Below are positions 27,306 to 33,942 of a stretch of DNA of 64,000 bases, one piece after another. Origin of the DNA: an uncultured Oscillospiraceae bacterium (GTDB taxonomy: Bacteria > Bacillota > Clostridia > Oscillospirales > Oscillospiraceae). Within the stretch, counting starts at the first letter, position 1, and each line of letters starts with the position of its first letter. The DNA is taken from positions 16,545-80,544 of the forward strand of contig CANQZJ010000002.1 of NCBI GenBank assembly GCA_947628315.1, written 5' to 3'. The position numbers and the translations under genes are program-made. Below the pieces are notes generated by a model. That model saw only the letters and a program-made list of their open reading frames with translations. It did no database searches and was not told the DNA's origin.

Positions 27306-28312
27306 GCCCCGTCCCCTATGCCGTGATGTCGCCGGTAGAGCGCCTGCTGGCCGTCTGCCGCGCTGAGATCGGCTATCACGAGAAGGCCAGCAACCGGGAT
27401 CTGGATAGCAAGACCGACAACTCCGGCACCGCCAACTACACCAAGTACGCCTGGTACATGGATCTGATCGGCGACGTCTACAACGGCCGCAAAAACGGCT
27501 ACGACTGGTGCGATGTCTGGGTGGACAGCATGTTCATCATGACCTTCGGCGAGGCGCTGGGCGTCAAGCTGCTGTGCCAGCCATATAAGGGCTGCGGGGC
27601 GGGCTGTAACTGGTCTGCCGGCTACTACAAGGCCAACGGCCAGTTCTACAAGACCGGCCCACAGCCGGGGGATCAGATCTTCTACGACTGGGATCTGGAC
27701 GACTGTGCCGACCACACCGGCATTGTGACGGCGGTGAGGGGCGGCTACGTCTACACCATCGAGGGGAACACCTCCGACCCGTCCAACCCCGGCGACGTGG
27801 TGGTGGCGGAGAAGTGCCGGCCGCTCAACGCCAAGTACATCTACGGCTTCGGCCGGCCCGACTGGAGCCTGGTGGAGAGCACCAAGCTGTCCGGCTGGAC
27901 GGGCTACGTGACCAACACCGGCGGCGACGGGCTCAACTGCCGGACGTTCCCCGTGAGCGGGGCGGTGCTGGACACCTTCCGGGACGGCGACACCCTGACC
28001 ATCATCCAGACCCTCAACGACTGGGCCCTGGTGGAGGGCCGGGGCTGGGTGTCCATGGAGTACGTGTCCAAGACCGCGCCGGAGCCCACACCTACACCTA
28101 CACCGGGAGGAGATGACGACATGAAATACTATCAGAAGCTGGCCGACGTGCCTAAGAGCTACCGGGCAGCCGTGCAGAAGGTCATGGAGCGGGGGGCGCT
28201 GAAGGGCTCCGCCGACCCGGATCCCTCCCGGCTGGACGACAACACCATCAACATCAGCGAGGACATGTGCCGGACGATGGTGATCCTGGATCGGCTGGGC
28301 CTGTTGAAATGA
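27302..28312 (+). CDS. endolysin, CHAP amidase/peptidase with SH3-like domain
   Basis: YDWCDVWVDSMF...QPGDQIFYDWDLDDCADHTGIVTAVRGGYVYTIEGNT; TPTPTPGG linker. Confidence 0.85.
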   Translation: MSPVPYAVMSPVERLLAVCRAEIGYHEKASNRDLDSKTDNSGTANYTKYAWYMDLIGDVYNGRKNGYDWCDVWVDSMFIMTFGEALGVKLLCQPYKGCGAGCNWSAGYYKANGQFYKTGPQPGDQIFYDWDLDDCADHTGIVTAVRGGYVYTIEGNTSDPSNPGDVVVAEKCRPLNAKYIYGFGRPDWSLVESTKLSGWTGYVTNTGGDGLNCRTFPVSGAVLDTFRDGDTLTIIQTLNDWALVEGRGWVSMEYVSKTAPEPTPTPTPGGDDDMKYYQKLADVPKSYRAAVQKVMERGALKGSADPDPSRLDDNTINISEDMCRTMVILDRLGLLK

Positions 28313-28626
28313 AGCGCGGCCAGCGTGAAGCCATGCCGGATAAACCGGAAAAGACGCCCGCCAAGGATCGGCGGAGGAACATCTTTGCCGACATCGTGGT
28401 GACGCTGTGCCTGCTGATGGGCGGGTTCATCACCGTGGGCACGATGTGGGAGTACCACCGGCTGGACGTGCCCATGCCCGCCGACGTCATTCTGGCGCTG
28501 ATGGGGCTGTGGGGCGGTGAGCTGCTGATCCTGGCCGCGCGGCAGATCCTCGGCAGTGACGCGCTGTCCTGGTCTCATCGCACGGCAGGCAGCTCCTCCG
28601 GTGATGACGACGTGCTGGGTGTCTGA
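28309..28626 (+). CDS. small membrane protein at prophage end
   Basis: ATGA overlap; TM segments NIFADIVVTLCLLMGGFITVG, VILALMGLWGGELLIL. Confidence 0.55.
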   Translation: MKRGQREAMPDKPEKTPAKDRRRNIFADIVVTLCLLMGGFITVGTMWEYHRLDVPMPADVILALMGLWGGELLILAARQILGSDALSWSHRTAGSSSGDDDVLGV

Positions 28627-28753
28627 CGGCCGAAAGTGGTATCAAATTGGTGTCAAAAAACGGGGCAAAAACAGGCCACAAACGGGCCATTTTAGCACAT
28701 CTGTTCGATTTTTGCCCTTGCTCGTTTTGCCGTCAAAAGTTCAGAAAAACAGA

Positions 28754-28791
28754 AAAACACCGCCCAATTCCTTTGAATTGGGCGGTGTTTT
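28754..28791. terminator. bidirectional terminator of tRNA operon
   Basis: AAAACACCGCCCAATTC CTTT GAATTGGGCGGTGTTTT. Confidence 0.85.
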
Positions 28792-28793
28792 GT

Positions 28794-28869
28794 TGGTGGA
28801 GACTACAGAACTCGAATCTGTGACCTCTTGCGTGTGAAGCAAGCGCTCTACCGGCTGAGCTAAGCCTCC
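28794..28869 (-). tRNA. tRNA-Val(CAC)
   Basis: GGAGGCTTAGCTCAGCCGGTAGAGCGCTTGCTTCACACGCAAGAGGTCACAGATTCGAGTTCTGTAGTCTCCACCA. Confidence 0.95.
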
Positions 28870-28873
28870 GTAT

Positions 28874-28948
28874 TGGTGACCCGGACGGGAATCGAACCCG
28901 TGTTACCGCCGTGAAAGGGCGGTGTCTTAGCCGCTTGACCACCGGGCC
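28874..28948 (-). tRNA. tRNA-Glu(TTC)
   Basis: GGCCCGGTGGTCAAGCGGCTAAGACACCGCCCTTTCACGGCGGTAACACGGGTTCGATTCCCGTCCGGGTCACCA. Confidence 0.95.
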
Positions 28949-29018
28949 GCGGTGCCCGAAGCGGGCGGGTATTTTGGGGGGTTCCCGGAGAGGCGGCCCA
29001 TTCGCCGCTTCTCCGGGA

Positions 29019-29095
29019 TGGTAGCGGCGACTGGATTCGAACCGGTGACAACTCGGGTATGAACCGAGTGCTCTAGCCAACTGAGCTACGCCGCC
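29019..29095 (-). tRNA. tRNA-Met(CAT)
   Basis: GGCGGCGTAGCTCAGTTGGCTAGAGCACTCGGTTCATACCCGAGTTGTCACCGGTTCGAATCCAGTCGCCGCTACCA. Confidence 0.95.
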
Positions 29096-29125
29096 ATAGT
29101 GCCGCCCTGAACAGGGGCGAGAGTT

Positions 29126-29154
29126 AGTATATCCTGTTTCAGGGCGGTTGTCAA
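29126..29154 (-). promoter_or_regulatory. tRNA operon promoter TTGACA-N17-TATACT
   Basis: -35 TTGACA (29154-29149), -10 TATACT (29131-29126), spacer 17. Confidence 0.85.
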
Positions 29155-29221
29155 CATTTTTTTGCAACAGAGCGGGAAGATTTGCGTCCTCCCATCCATT
29201 GGACGGGAGGACGGCGAATGT

Positions 29222-31081
29222 CTAGTAAAGAAAATGATGCTTTCGATAATAGGACGTCCACGTCAGCTGCTGCGCCAGCTCCTCCTGCTCAGGAGTCAGA
29301 TCACGGGTCAGCGTGCCGCCGGCGGTGAGGTAGAACCCGGAGGTCTGCACCACCGGCAGCGCCTCCCGGACAGCGCGGGCGGCCTGCATATAGGCGTCGC
29401 CCGTCCAGCCCAGCTGCTCAAACAGCACATCCATGAGGAAGCAAGGGGAAACGGTGGGCCCTTCGCCCACGAGGTCATGGCCGATGACGGACTTGGCCGC
29501 GTCATTCGCCCAGATCAGGTAGGGGGTAGACCAGTAGTTGTAGACGCTCTCATCCGTGGACTGGGACAGATCGACGCCCAGAGCGGCGTAGACCGAGTTG
29601 CCGTTGCCCAGCCAGGGCTTGTGGTCGCCAAACACCACCAGCACGATGGGCTCGTCGCTGGCACGGAGGGCATCCACCATCTGGGTGAGATAGTGTTGGG
29701 TGTCCATTACAGAACCCAGGTAGTTTGCCAGAATGTACCGGCTCTCCTCGTCCAGCTGGTGGTTGGCGATGTAGTCGTCCACCTCACCCCACCAGCAGCG
29801 GTCGGTGGAATAGGGGCCGTGCCCCTGATAGGAGACAGAGAAGGAGAACAGCGGCGCGTCCGCTTCCATCTGCTCGAAAATGGAGGCGGTCAATTCCCGA
29901 AAGAAGATGTCGTCCGTGGCCACTTTCCCGTCTGTGAACCGGGTGTAGTAGTTCTCCACGAAGCGGTAGCTGTCGAACCCCAGGTAGCCGTTGACGTTTT
30001 CCCGGTTGTAGAACCACCCGAAGCAGGGGTGGTCGCCGGAGACCTGGTAGCCCTGGTTCTTCAGGTACCACACATAGGAGGAGGTGTTGGAGCGGGCGTC
30101 GTATTCTCCGGAGGGATCCCCGGTGAGAAAGCCCCGCTCGGTATCGACGGTTCCCCCGGCGAAGATATTGGTGATCAGGGCGCCGGAACAGCTCTCCGCC
30201 TCCAGGGCGTGGAGCCCGGCGTAGACGTCCTGCCGGAATTCAATGTTCTCAAACGCTGAGAAGTCGGTAAAGGCCTCCAGCATGACCCCAACGATGTTGA
30301 CCTTTTTGTCCTCCGGGATGTCCGCGCTCTCGTACTGCGCCAACAGCTCCCCGGCGGCCTGATCCGAATAGCCTTCCGGCGGGCGGGGGATGGCGTCCGG
30401 GATGCTGTGCAAAAAGGGATATATCACCCCCCGGGCGATATACTGCTGGGTGGAAGACCACTGGTTGAGGTGCTCCATGGCGGCGTTTCTCCCGTACACC
30501 GCGGCGCTGGTGTAGGCGGGGATCAGCGCCGTCGCCGCGATGGCGGCGGCCAGCGCAGTGGACACCCGTCCCGGCCAGCGGGGCCTGCCCCTGGCAAACA
30601 GGGCCAGAACTGCCACCCAGAGCACGGCCAATACCAGCGCGGCCGCCAGTTTTGTGGACAGAAACAGGGAGTAGTGCTCCGCCATCTCGCCCGCCTCGCC
30701 CAACAGGGTCAGGTCAGTGGCGATGACCGGGTCGTCCCGAAAGGCCAGCTTATAGTAGTTGCCGAAGGACAGCGCCATCACCGGCAGGGCGGTGATGAGA
30801 CACGCCAGCCACGCCCGCCCCAGCAGCCCATACAGCAGGGCGATGAACACCAGCGGCGGCAGGAGATTCAGCACGACCAGCATCGGGTGGGCAAAGTAGT
30901 CCCGGAAGATCTCCCAGCCGAAGTTTTTGCCGGCGGCCAGCGCCAGGGAGACCAGCCCCAGCGTCAGCCCGGCTCCGGCGATCAGCAGCGCGTTCCACAG
31001 CCAGAAGCCGATCTGCCGCCCGACGGTGTCGCCGGGCTGGGGCCGCCTCTGAAAGAGAAACAGGCCGAAAAAGCGCCTCAT
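29222..31081 (-). CDS. LTA synthase-like sulfatase / phosphoglycerol transferase membrane protein
   Basis: N-terminal TM helices; VVFGDHKPWLGNGNSVYAALG, SVSYQGHGPYSTDR. Confidence 0.88.
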   Translation of the reverse strand: MRRFFGLFLFQRRPQPGDTVGRQIGFWLWNALLIAGAGLTLGLVSLALAAGKNFGWEIFRDYFAHPMLVVLNLLPPLVFIALLYGLLGRAWLACLITALPVMALSFGNYYKLAFRDDPVIATDLTLLGEAGEMAEHYSLFLSTKLAAALVLAVLWVAVLALFARGRPRWPGRVSTALAAAIAATALIPAYTSAAVYGRNAAMEHLNQWSSTQQYIARGVIYPFLHSIPDAIPRPPEGYSDQAAGELLAQYESADIPEDKKVNIVGVMLEAFTDFSAFENIEFRQDVYAGLHALEAESCSGALITNIFAGGTVDTERGFLTGDPSGEYDARSNTSSYVWYLKNQGYQVSGDHPCFGWFYNRENVNGYLGFDSYRFVENYYTRFTDGKVATDDIFFRELTASIFEQMEADAPLFSFSVSYQGHGPYSTDRCWWGEVDDYIANHQLDEESRYILANYLGSVMDTQHYLTQMVDALRASDEPIVLVVFGDHKPWLGNGNSVYAALGVDLSQSTDESVYNYWSTPYLIWANDAAKSVIGHDLVGEGPTVSPCFLMDVLFEQLGWTGDAYMQAARAVREALPVVQTSGFYLTAGGTLTRDLTPEQEELAQQLTWTSYYRKHHFLY

Positions 31082-31082
31082 T

Positions 31083-32504
31083 TTAATAGTCCAGCTTTTC
31101 GTCCAGCCAGGCCTTCAGTTGGCTGATGGGCACCCGCACCTGCTCCATGGTGTCGCGGTCGCGGATGGTGACGGAGTCGTCCCCGGCCTTGTCGGCGTCG
31201 CCCACGGTGTCGAAGTCCACGGTGACGCAGTAAGGGGTGCCGACCTCGTCCTGCCGGCGGTAGCGCTTGCCGATGGAGCCGGCGTCGTCGTAGTCCACCA
31301 TGAAATATTTGCTGAGCATGGCCTGGACTTCACGGCCCTTGTCCGCCAGCTTCTTGGACAGGGGCAGCACGGCGCACTTGAAGGGGGCCAGGGCGGGGTG
31401 GAGGTGGAGCACCACGCGGACGTCGTTCTTCTCGGCGTCCACCACTTCCTCGTCGTAGGCGTCCACCAGGAAGGCCAGAGTGACGCGATCCGCGCCCAGG
31501 GAGGGCTCGATGACATAGGGGATATAGTGCTCGTTCTTCTCCTGGTCGAAGTAGGTCTGATCCTTGCCGGAGGTGTTCTGGTGGGCGGTCAGGTCGAAAT
31601 TGGTGCGGGAGGCCACCCCCCACAGCTCGCCCCAGCCGAAGGGGAAGACGAACTCGAAGTCGGTGGTGGCGTTGGAGTAGTGGGACAGCTCCTCGGGCTC
31701 GTGATCCCGGAGGCGCAGGTTCTCGTCCCGCATGCCCAGCTCCAGCAGCCACTTGTGGCAGAAGTCCTTCCAGTAGGCGAACCACTCCAGCTCGGTGCCG
31801 GGAGTGCAGAAGAACTCCAGCTCCATCTGCTCGAACTCCCGGGTGCGGAAGGTGAAGTTGCCCGGGGTGATCTCGTTGCGGAAGGACTTGCCCACCTGGC
31901 ACACGCCGAAGGGCAGCTTGCGGCGGGTGGTGCGCTGGACGTTCTGGAAGTTGACGAAGATGCCCTGGGCGGTCTCGGGCCGGAGATACACGGTGTTCTT
32001 GGCGTCCTCGGTGACCCCTTGGAAGGTCTTGAACATCAGGTTGAACTGGCGGATGTCGGTCCAGTTGTGCTTGCCGCAGGAGGGACAGGGGACGTTGTGC
32101 TCCTCGATGAAGTCCTTCATCTGCGCCTGGGTCATGGCGTCCACGCTGTGGCCCAGGTCGAAGCCGTTCTCCTGGCACCAGTCCTCGATGACCTTGTCGG
32201 CCCGGAAGCGCTCATGGCACTCCTTGCAGTCCATCAGCGGGTCGGAGAAGCCGCCCACGTGGCCGGAGGCCACCCACACCTGGGGGTTCATGAGGATGGC
32301 GGCGTCCAGCCCCACGTTGTAGGGGTTCTCCTGGACGAACTTCTTCCACCAGGCCTTTTTCACGTTGTTCTTCAGCTCCACGCCCAGGGGGCCGTAGTCC
32401 CAGGTGTTGGCCAGGCCGCCGTAGATCTCGGAGCCGGAGAAGATGAAACCCCGGCCCTTGCACAGGTTGACGATCTTCTCCATGGTCTTGTCGGTGTTTT
32501 TCAT
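31083..32504 (-). CDS. glyS: glycyl-tRNA synthetase (single-chain type)
   Basis: [31 protein letters not shown]...[15 protein letters not shown]...QMELEFFC. Confidence 0.96.
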   Translation of the reverse strand: MKNTDKTMEKIVNLCKGRGFIFSGSEIYGGLANTWDYGPLGVELKNNVKKAWWKKFVQENPYNVGLDAAILMNPQVWVASGHVGGFSDPLMDCKECHERFRADKVIEDWCQENGFDLGHSVDAMTQAQMKDFIEEHNVPCPSCGKHNWTDIRQFNLMFKTFQGVTEDAKNTVYLRPETAQGIFVNFQNVQRTTRRKLPFGVCQVGKSFRNEITPGNFTFRTREFEQMELEFFCTPGTELEWFAYWKDFCHKWLLELGMRDENLRLRDHEPEELSHYSNATTDFEFVFPFGWGELWGVASRTNFDLTAHQNTSGKDQTYFDQEKNEHYIPYVIEPSLGADRVTLAFLVDAYDEEVVDAEKNDVRVVLHLHPALAPFKCAVLPLSKKLADKGREVQAMLSKYFMVDYDDAGSIGKRYRRQDEVGTPYCVTVDFDTVGDADKAGDDSVTIRDRDTMEQVRVPISQLKAWLDEKLDY

Positions 32505-32537
32505 TGGAAAGCACTCCTTTTTTATCGTTCGGGAACG

Positions 32538-32597
32538 AAAAAACGCCCTGAGACCGCTTTAGCCTCAGGGCGAACAACATTTCTCGCGGTTCCTGAG
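32538..32597 (-). promoter_or_regulatory. glyS leader attenuator (terminator/antiterminator, T-box-like core)
   Basis: CTCAGG-AACCGCGAGAAATGTTGTTCGC-CCTGAG versus CGCCCTGAG...CTCAGGGCG-TTTTTT. Confidence 0.65.
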
Positions 32598-32634
32598 TTC
32601 ACGGCTGGCTGCCGCGCGCTCCCGTATGCCACGC

Positions 32635-32663
32635 ATTTTAGTACACAGGGCAGGGAATGTCAA
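32635..32663 (-). promoter_or_regulatory. glyS promoter TTGACA-N17-TAAAAT
   Basis: -35 (32663-32658), -10 (32640-32635). Confidence 0.85.
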
Positions 32664-32713
32664 GATGATTTTGCCGTACAGCGGCAATTTCGGGCCGTTG
32701 CCGCCCCGATGCG

Positions 32714-32742
32714 TTGACTTCCTCCGTCAGAAATGGTAGAAT
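32714..32742 (+). promoter_or_regulatory. promoter TTGACT-N17-TAGAAT of sORF RNA
   Basis: -35 32714..32719, -10 32737..32742. Confidence 0.8.
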
Positions 32743-32807
32743 GCCGACGGAAAGGGTTCTGCCATAACGGTAGGCGGTCGGCCACTCCCCTGAGAGGGGG
32801 TGACCAT

Positions 32808-32891
32808 ATGCCCATCTCGATTACGTTTCATGTTTTCGGCTTGACCGTAACGGTACGTATAAAGAGGGACAACCGCCACCCGGCCAGGTGA
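32808..32891 (+). CDS. 27-aa mini-protein MPISITFHVFGLTVTVRIKRDNRHPAR
   Basis: ATG 7 nt after AGGGGG; stop lies inside 12-bp hairpin. Confidence 0.6.
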   Translation: MPISITFHVFGLTVTVRIKRDNRHPAR

Positions 32892-32926
32892 CGGTTGTCT
32901 AGTGAGTTAAACTAACTTCCAAACCT

Positions 32927-32962
32927 GGGCCGACCGCTTATCGGCGGGGCCCTTTCCTTTTT
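32927..32962 (+). terminator. intrinsic terminator of sORF RNA
   Basis: GGGCC GA CCGC TTATCG GCGG GGCCC TTTCCTTTTT. Confidence 0.75.
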
Positions 32963-32963
32963 C

Positions 32964-32992
32964 ATTATAACCTCGGATCGCTCCGGTGTCAA
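32964..32992 (-). promoter_or_regulatory. antisense promoter TTGACA-N17-TATAAT
   Basis: Perfect consensus hexamers with 17-nt spacer, fires into the sORF RNA 3' end. Confidence 0.85.
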
Positions 32993-32999
32993 GTCAAAT

Positions 33000-33194
33000 T
33001 CAAGGGCAGGATTCATCCCTCAATTCTTTTTGCTTCTTGTGCAGCAACTCTATGGACAATTCCCCCGCCAGCTTGAGCAGACTGTCGGCCATGACCCGCT
33101 CCACCGGCAGGTTCCCCGCCATCTCGCCCACTTTTTCGTAGAAGGTGTAGACCTCCGGCGGCACCAATAAGGTCACTTTTTTCATGGATTTCAC
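33000..33194 (-). CDS. small RHH-like protein
   Basis: KKVTLLVPPEVYTFYEKVGEMAGNLPVERVMADSLLKLAGE; GTG start after GGAGG. Confidence 0.6.
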   Translation of the reverse strand: MKSMKKVTLLVPPEVYTFYEKVGEMAGNLPVERVMADSLLKLAGELSIELLHKKQKELRDESCP

Positions 33195-33245
33195 AACGTG
33201 TTCCTCCCTCTGATTTCTGGTAGAAACAGCATAGCATAGACATTA

Positions 33246-33279
33246 GAAATTTTCAATGGTATATTCTATTGAAAATTTC
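33246..33279. promoter_or_regulatory. 12-bp inverted repeat between divergent genes (candidate operator)
   Basis: GAAATTTTCAAT-N10-ATTGAAAATTTC. Confidence 0.75.
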
Positions 33280-33335
33280 ACATATTTATCCTGTGTGCAG
33301 TTTCCATTAGAATTTCTGTTAAAGGGGGAACTGCT

Positions 33336-33512
33336 ATGTCTTTTCAGCCGAAACCCACCAAGAGAAAGGTGGAAGCCGTCAATAAAAGCCTGTATCTGCC
33401 AAAAGTGATCGCGGAGCAAATAGACAAACTGGCCGCCGAAAACGGCACCAGCTTCAACAACATGGTGGTCAGCATGATCGAATACTGCCTGAAAGAGATA
33501 GAGGAGCAGTAG
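33336..33512 (+). CDS. small RHH-like protein
   Basis: 58-aa ORF absent from track; VNKSLYLPKVIAEQIDKLAAENGTSFNNMVVSMIEYCLKEIEEQ. Confidence 0.7.
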   Translation: MSFQPKPTKRKVEAVNKSLYLPKVIAEQIDKLAAENGTSFNNMVVSMIEYCLKEIEEQ

Positions 33513-33520
33513 GCGAAAAA

Positions 33521-33545
33521 AATCCCCCGAAGGGGGGATTTTTTA
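33521..33545 (+). terminator. intrinsic terminator
   Basis: AATCCCCC GAAG GGGGGATT TTTTT. Confidence 0.8.
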
Positions 33546-33607
33546 TTCCCTTTTTTGCGCTGATGTGGTATAATGAAACCACCTAAAAAGAAAGGGAGGA
33601 TACCGCC

Positions 33608-33922
33608 ATGCAAAACCGCGTCACCGTCACCGTGGGAGGTATGAGCTATAACCTGCTGGCCGCCGAGGGGGAGGACTACATCCGCAAGGTCGCCGCGTAT
33701 GTGGACGACAAGATGAAGGAGACCGCCGAGGGGGGCAGGATCTCCCAGCTGGACTGCGCCATTCTCACCGCGATGAATATCGCCGACGAGCGCTTTAAGG
33801 AGCAGGAGGCGTCGGAAAACCTGCGCCGCCAGTGCAAGGAGCTGATGGAGGAGTCCTCCAAGGCGAAGATGGAGCTGAGCGAGGCGAAGCGGGAGATCTT
33901 CAAGCTCCAGCAAAAGCGATAA
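33608..33922 (+). CDS. zapA: cell division protein ZapA
   Basis: NRVTVTVGGMSYNLLAAEGEDYIRKVAAYVDDKM. Confidence 0.88.
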   Translation: MQNRVTVTVGGMSYNLLAAEGEDYIRKVAAYVDDKMKETAEGGRISQLDCAILTAMNIADERFKEQEASENLRRQCKELMEESSKAKMELSEAKREIFKLQQKR

Positions 33923-33942
33923 ATCGACGTCGGAGGACACTC

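Larger units (their letters stand above)
1..28790. mobile_element. Partial prophage with contractile tail (HK97-type head genes, XkdK/XkdM-like tail); left end outside window, right end near tRNA-Val
   Basis: Continuous co-directional block of terminase, portal, protease, capsid, sheath, tube, tape measure, baseplate, holin and endolysin-like ORFs ending next to tRNA genes. Confidence 0.93.
32749..32962 (+). ncRNA. structured about 214-nt mRNA/sRNA, candidate type I toxin-like transcript
   Basis: Promoter, SD hairpin, sORF, post-ORF 12-bp hairpin, long-range GCGGTCGGCC/GGCCGACCGC pairing, terminator. Confidence 0.65.

Noticed and set aside
28081-28110. Short CACCTACACCTACACC tandem repeat
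   Set aside because: Encodes the ordinary TPTPTPGG linker of the endolysin
1-28790. Diversity-generating retroelement or CRISPR array in the prophage
   Set aside because: No reverse transcriptase ORF, no template/variable repeat pair and no regularly spaced repeats seen
28556-28837. 93-aa ORF running into tRNA-Val
   Set aside because: Overlaps the terminator and tRNA; at most a scar of an earlier integrase 3' end
29162-30259. 365-aa plus-strand ORF opposite the LTA-synthase-like gene
   Set aside because: Shadow of a clearly recognisable sulfatase-domain protein
32870-32962. Region read as attenuator of the downstream plus-strand RHH gene
   Set aside because: A minus-strand gene and an AT-rich divergent promoter region intervene, so a leader function over about 370 nt is less likely than a stand-alone RNA
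33000-33512. Classical type II toxin-antitoxin for the two small RHH-like genes
   Set aside because: Genes are divergent and both look like DNA-binding proteins; neither resembles a toxin
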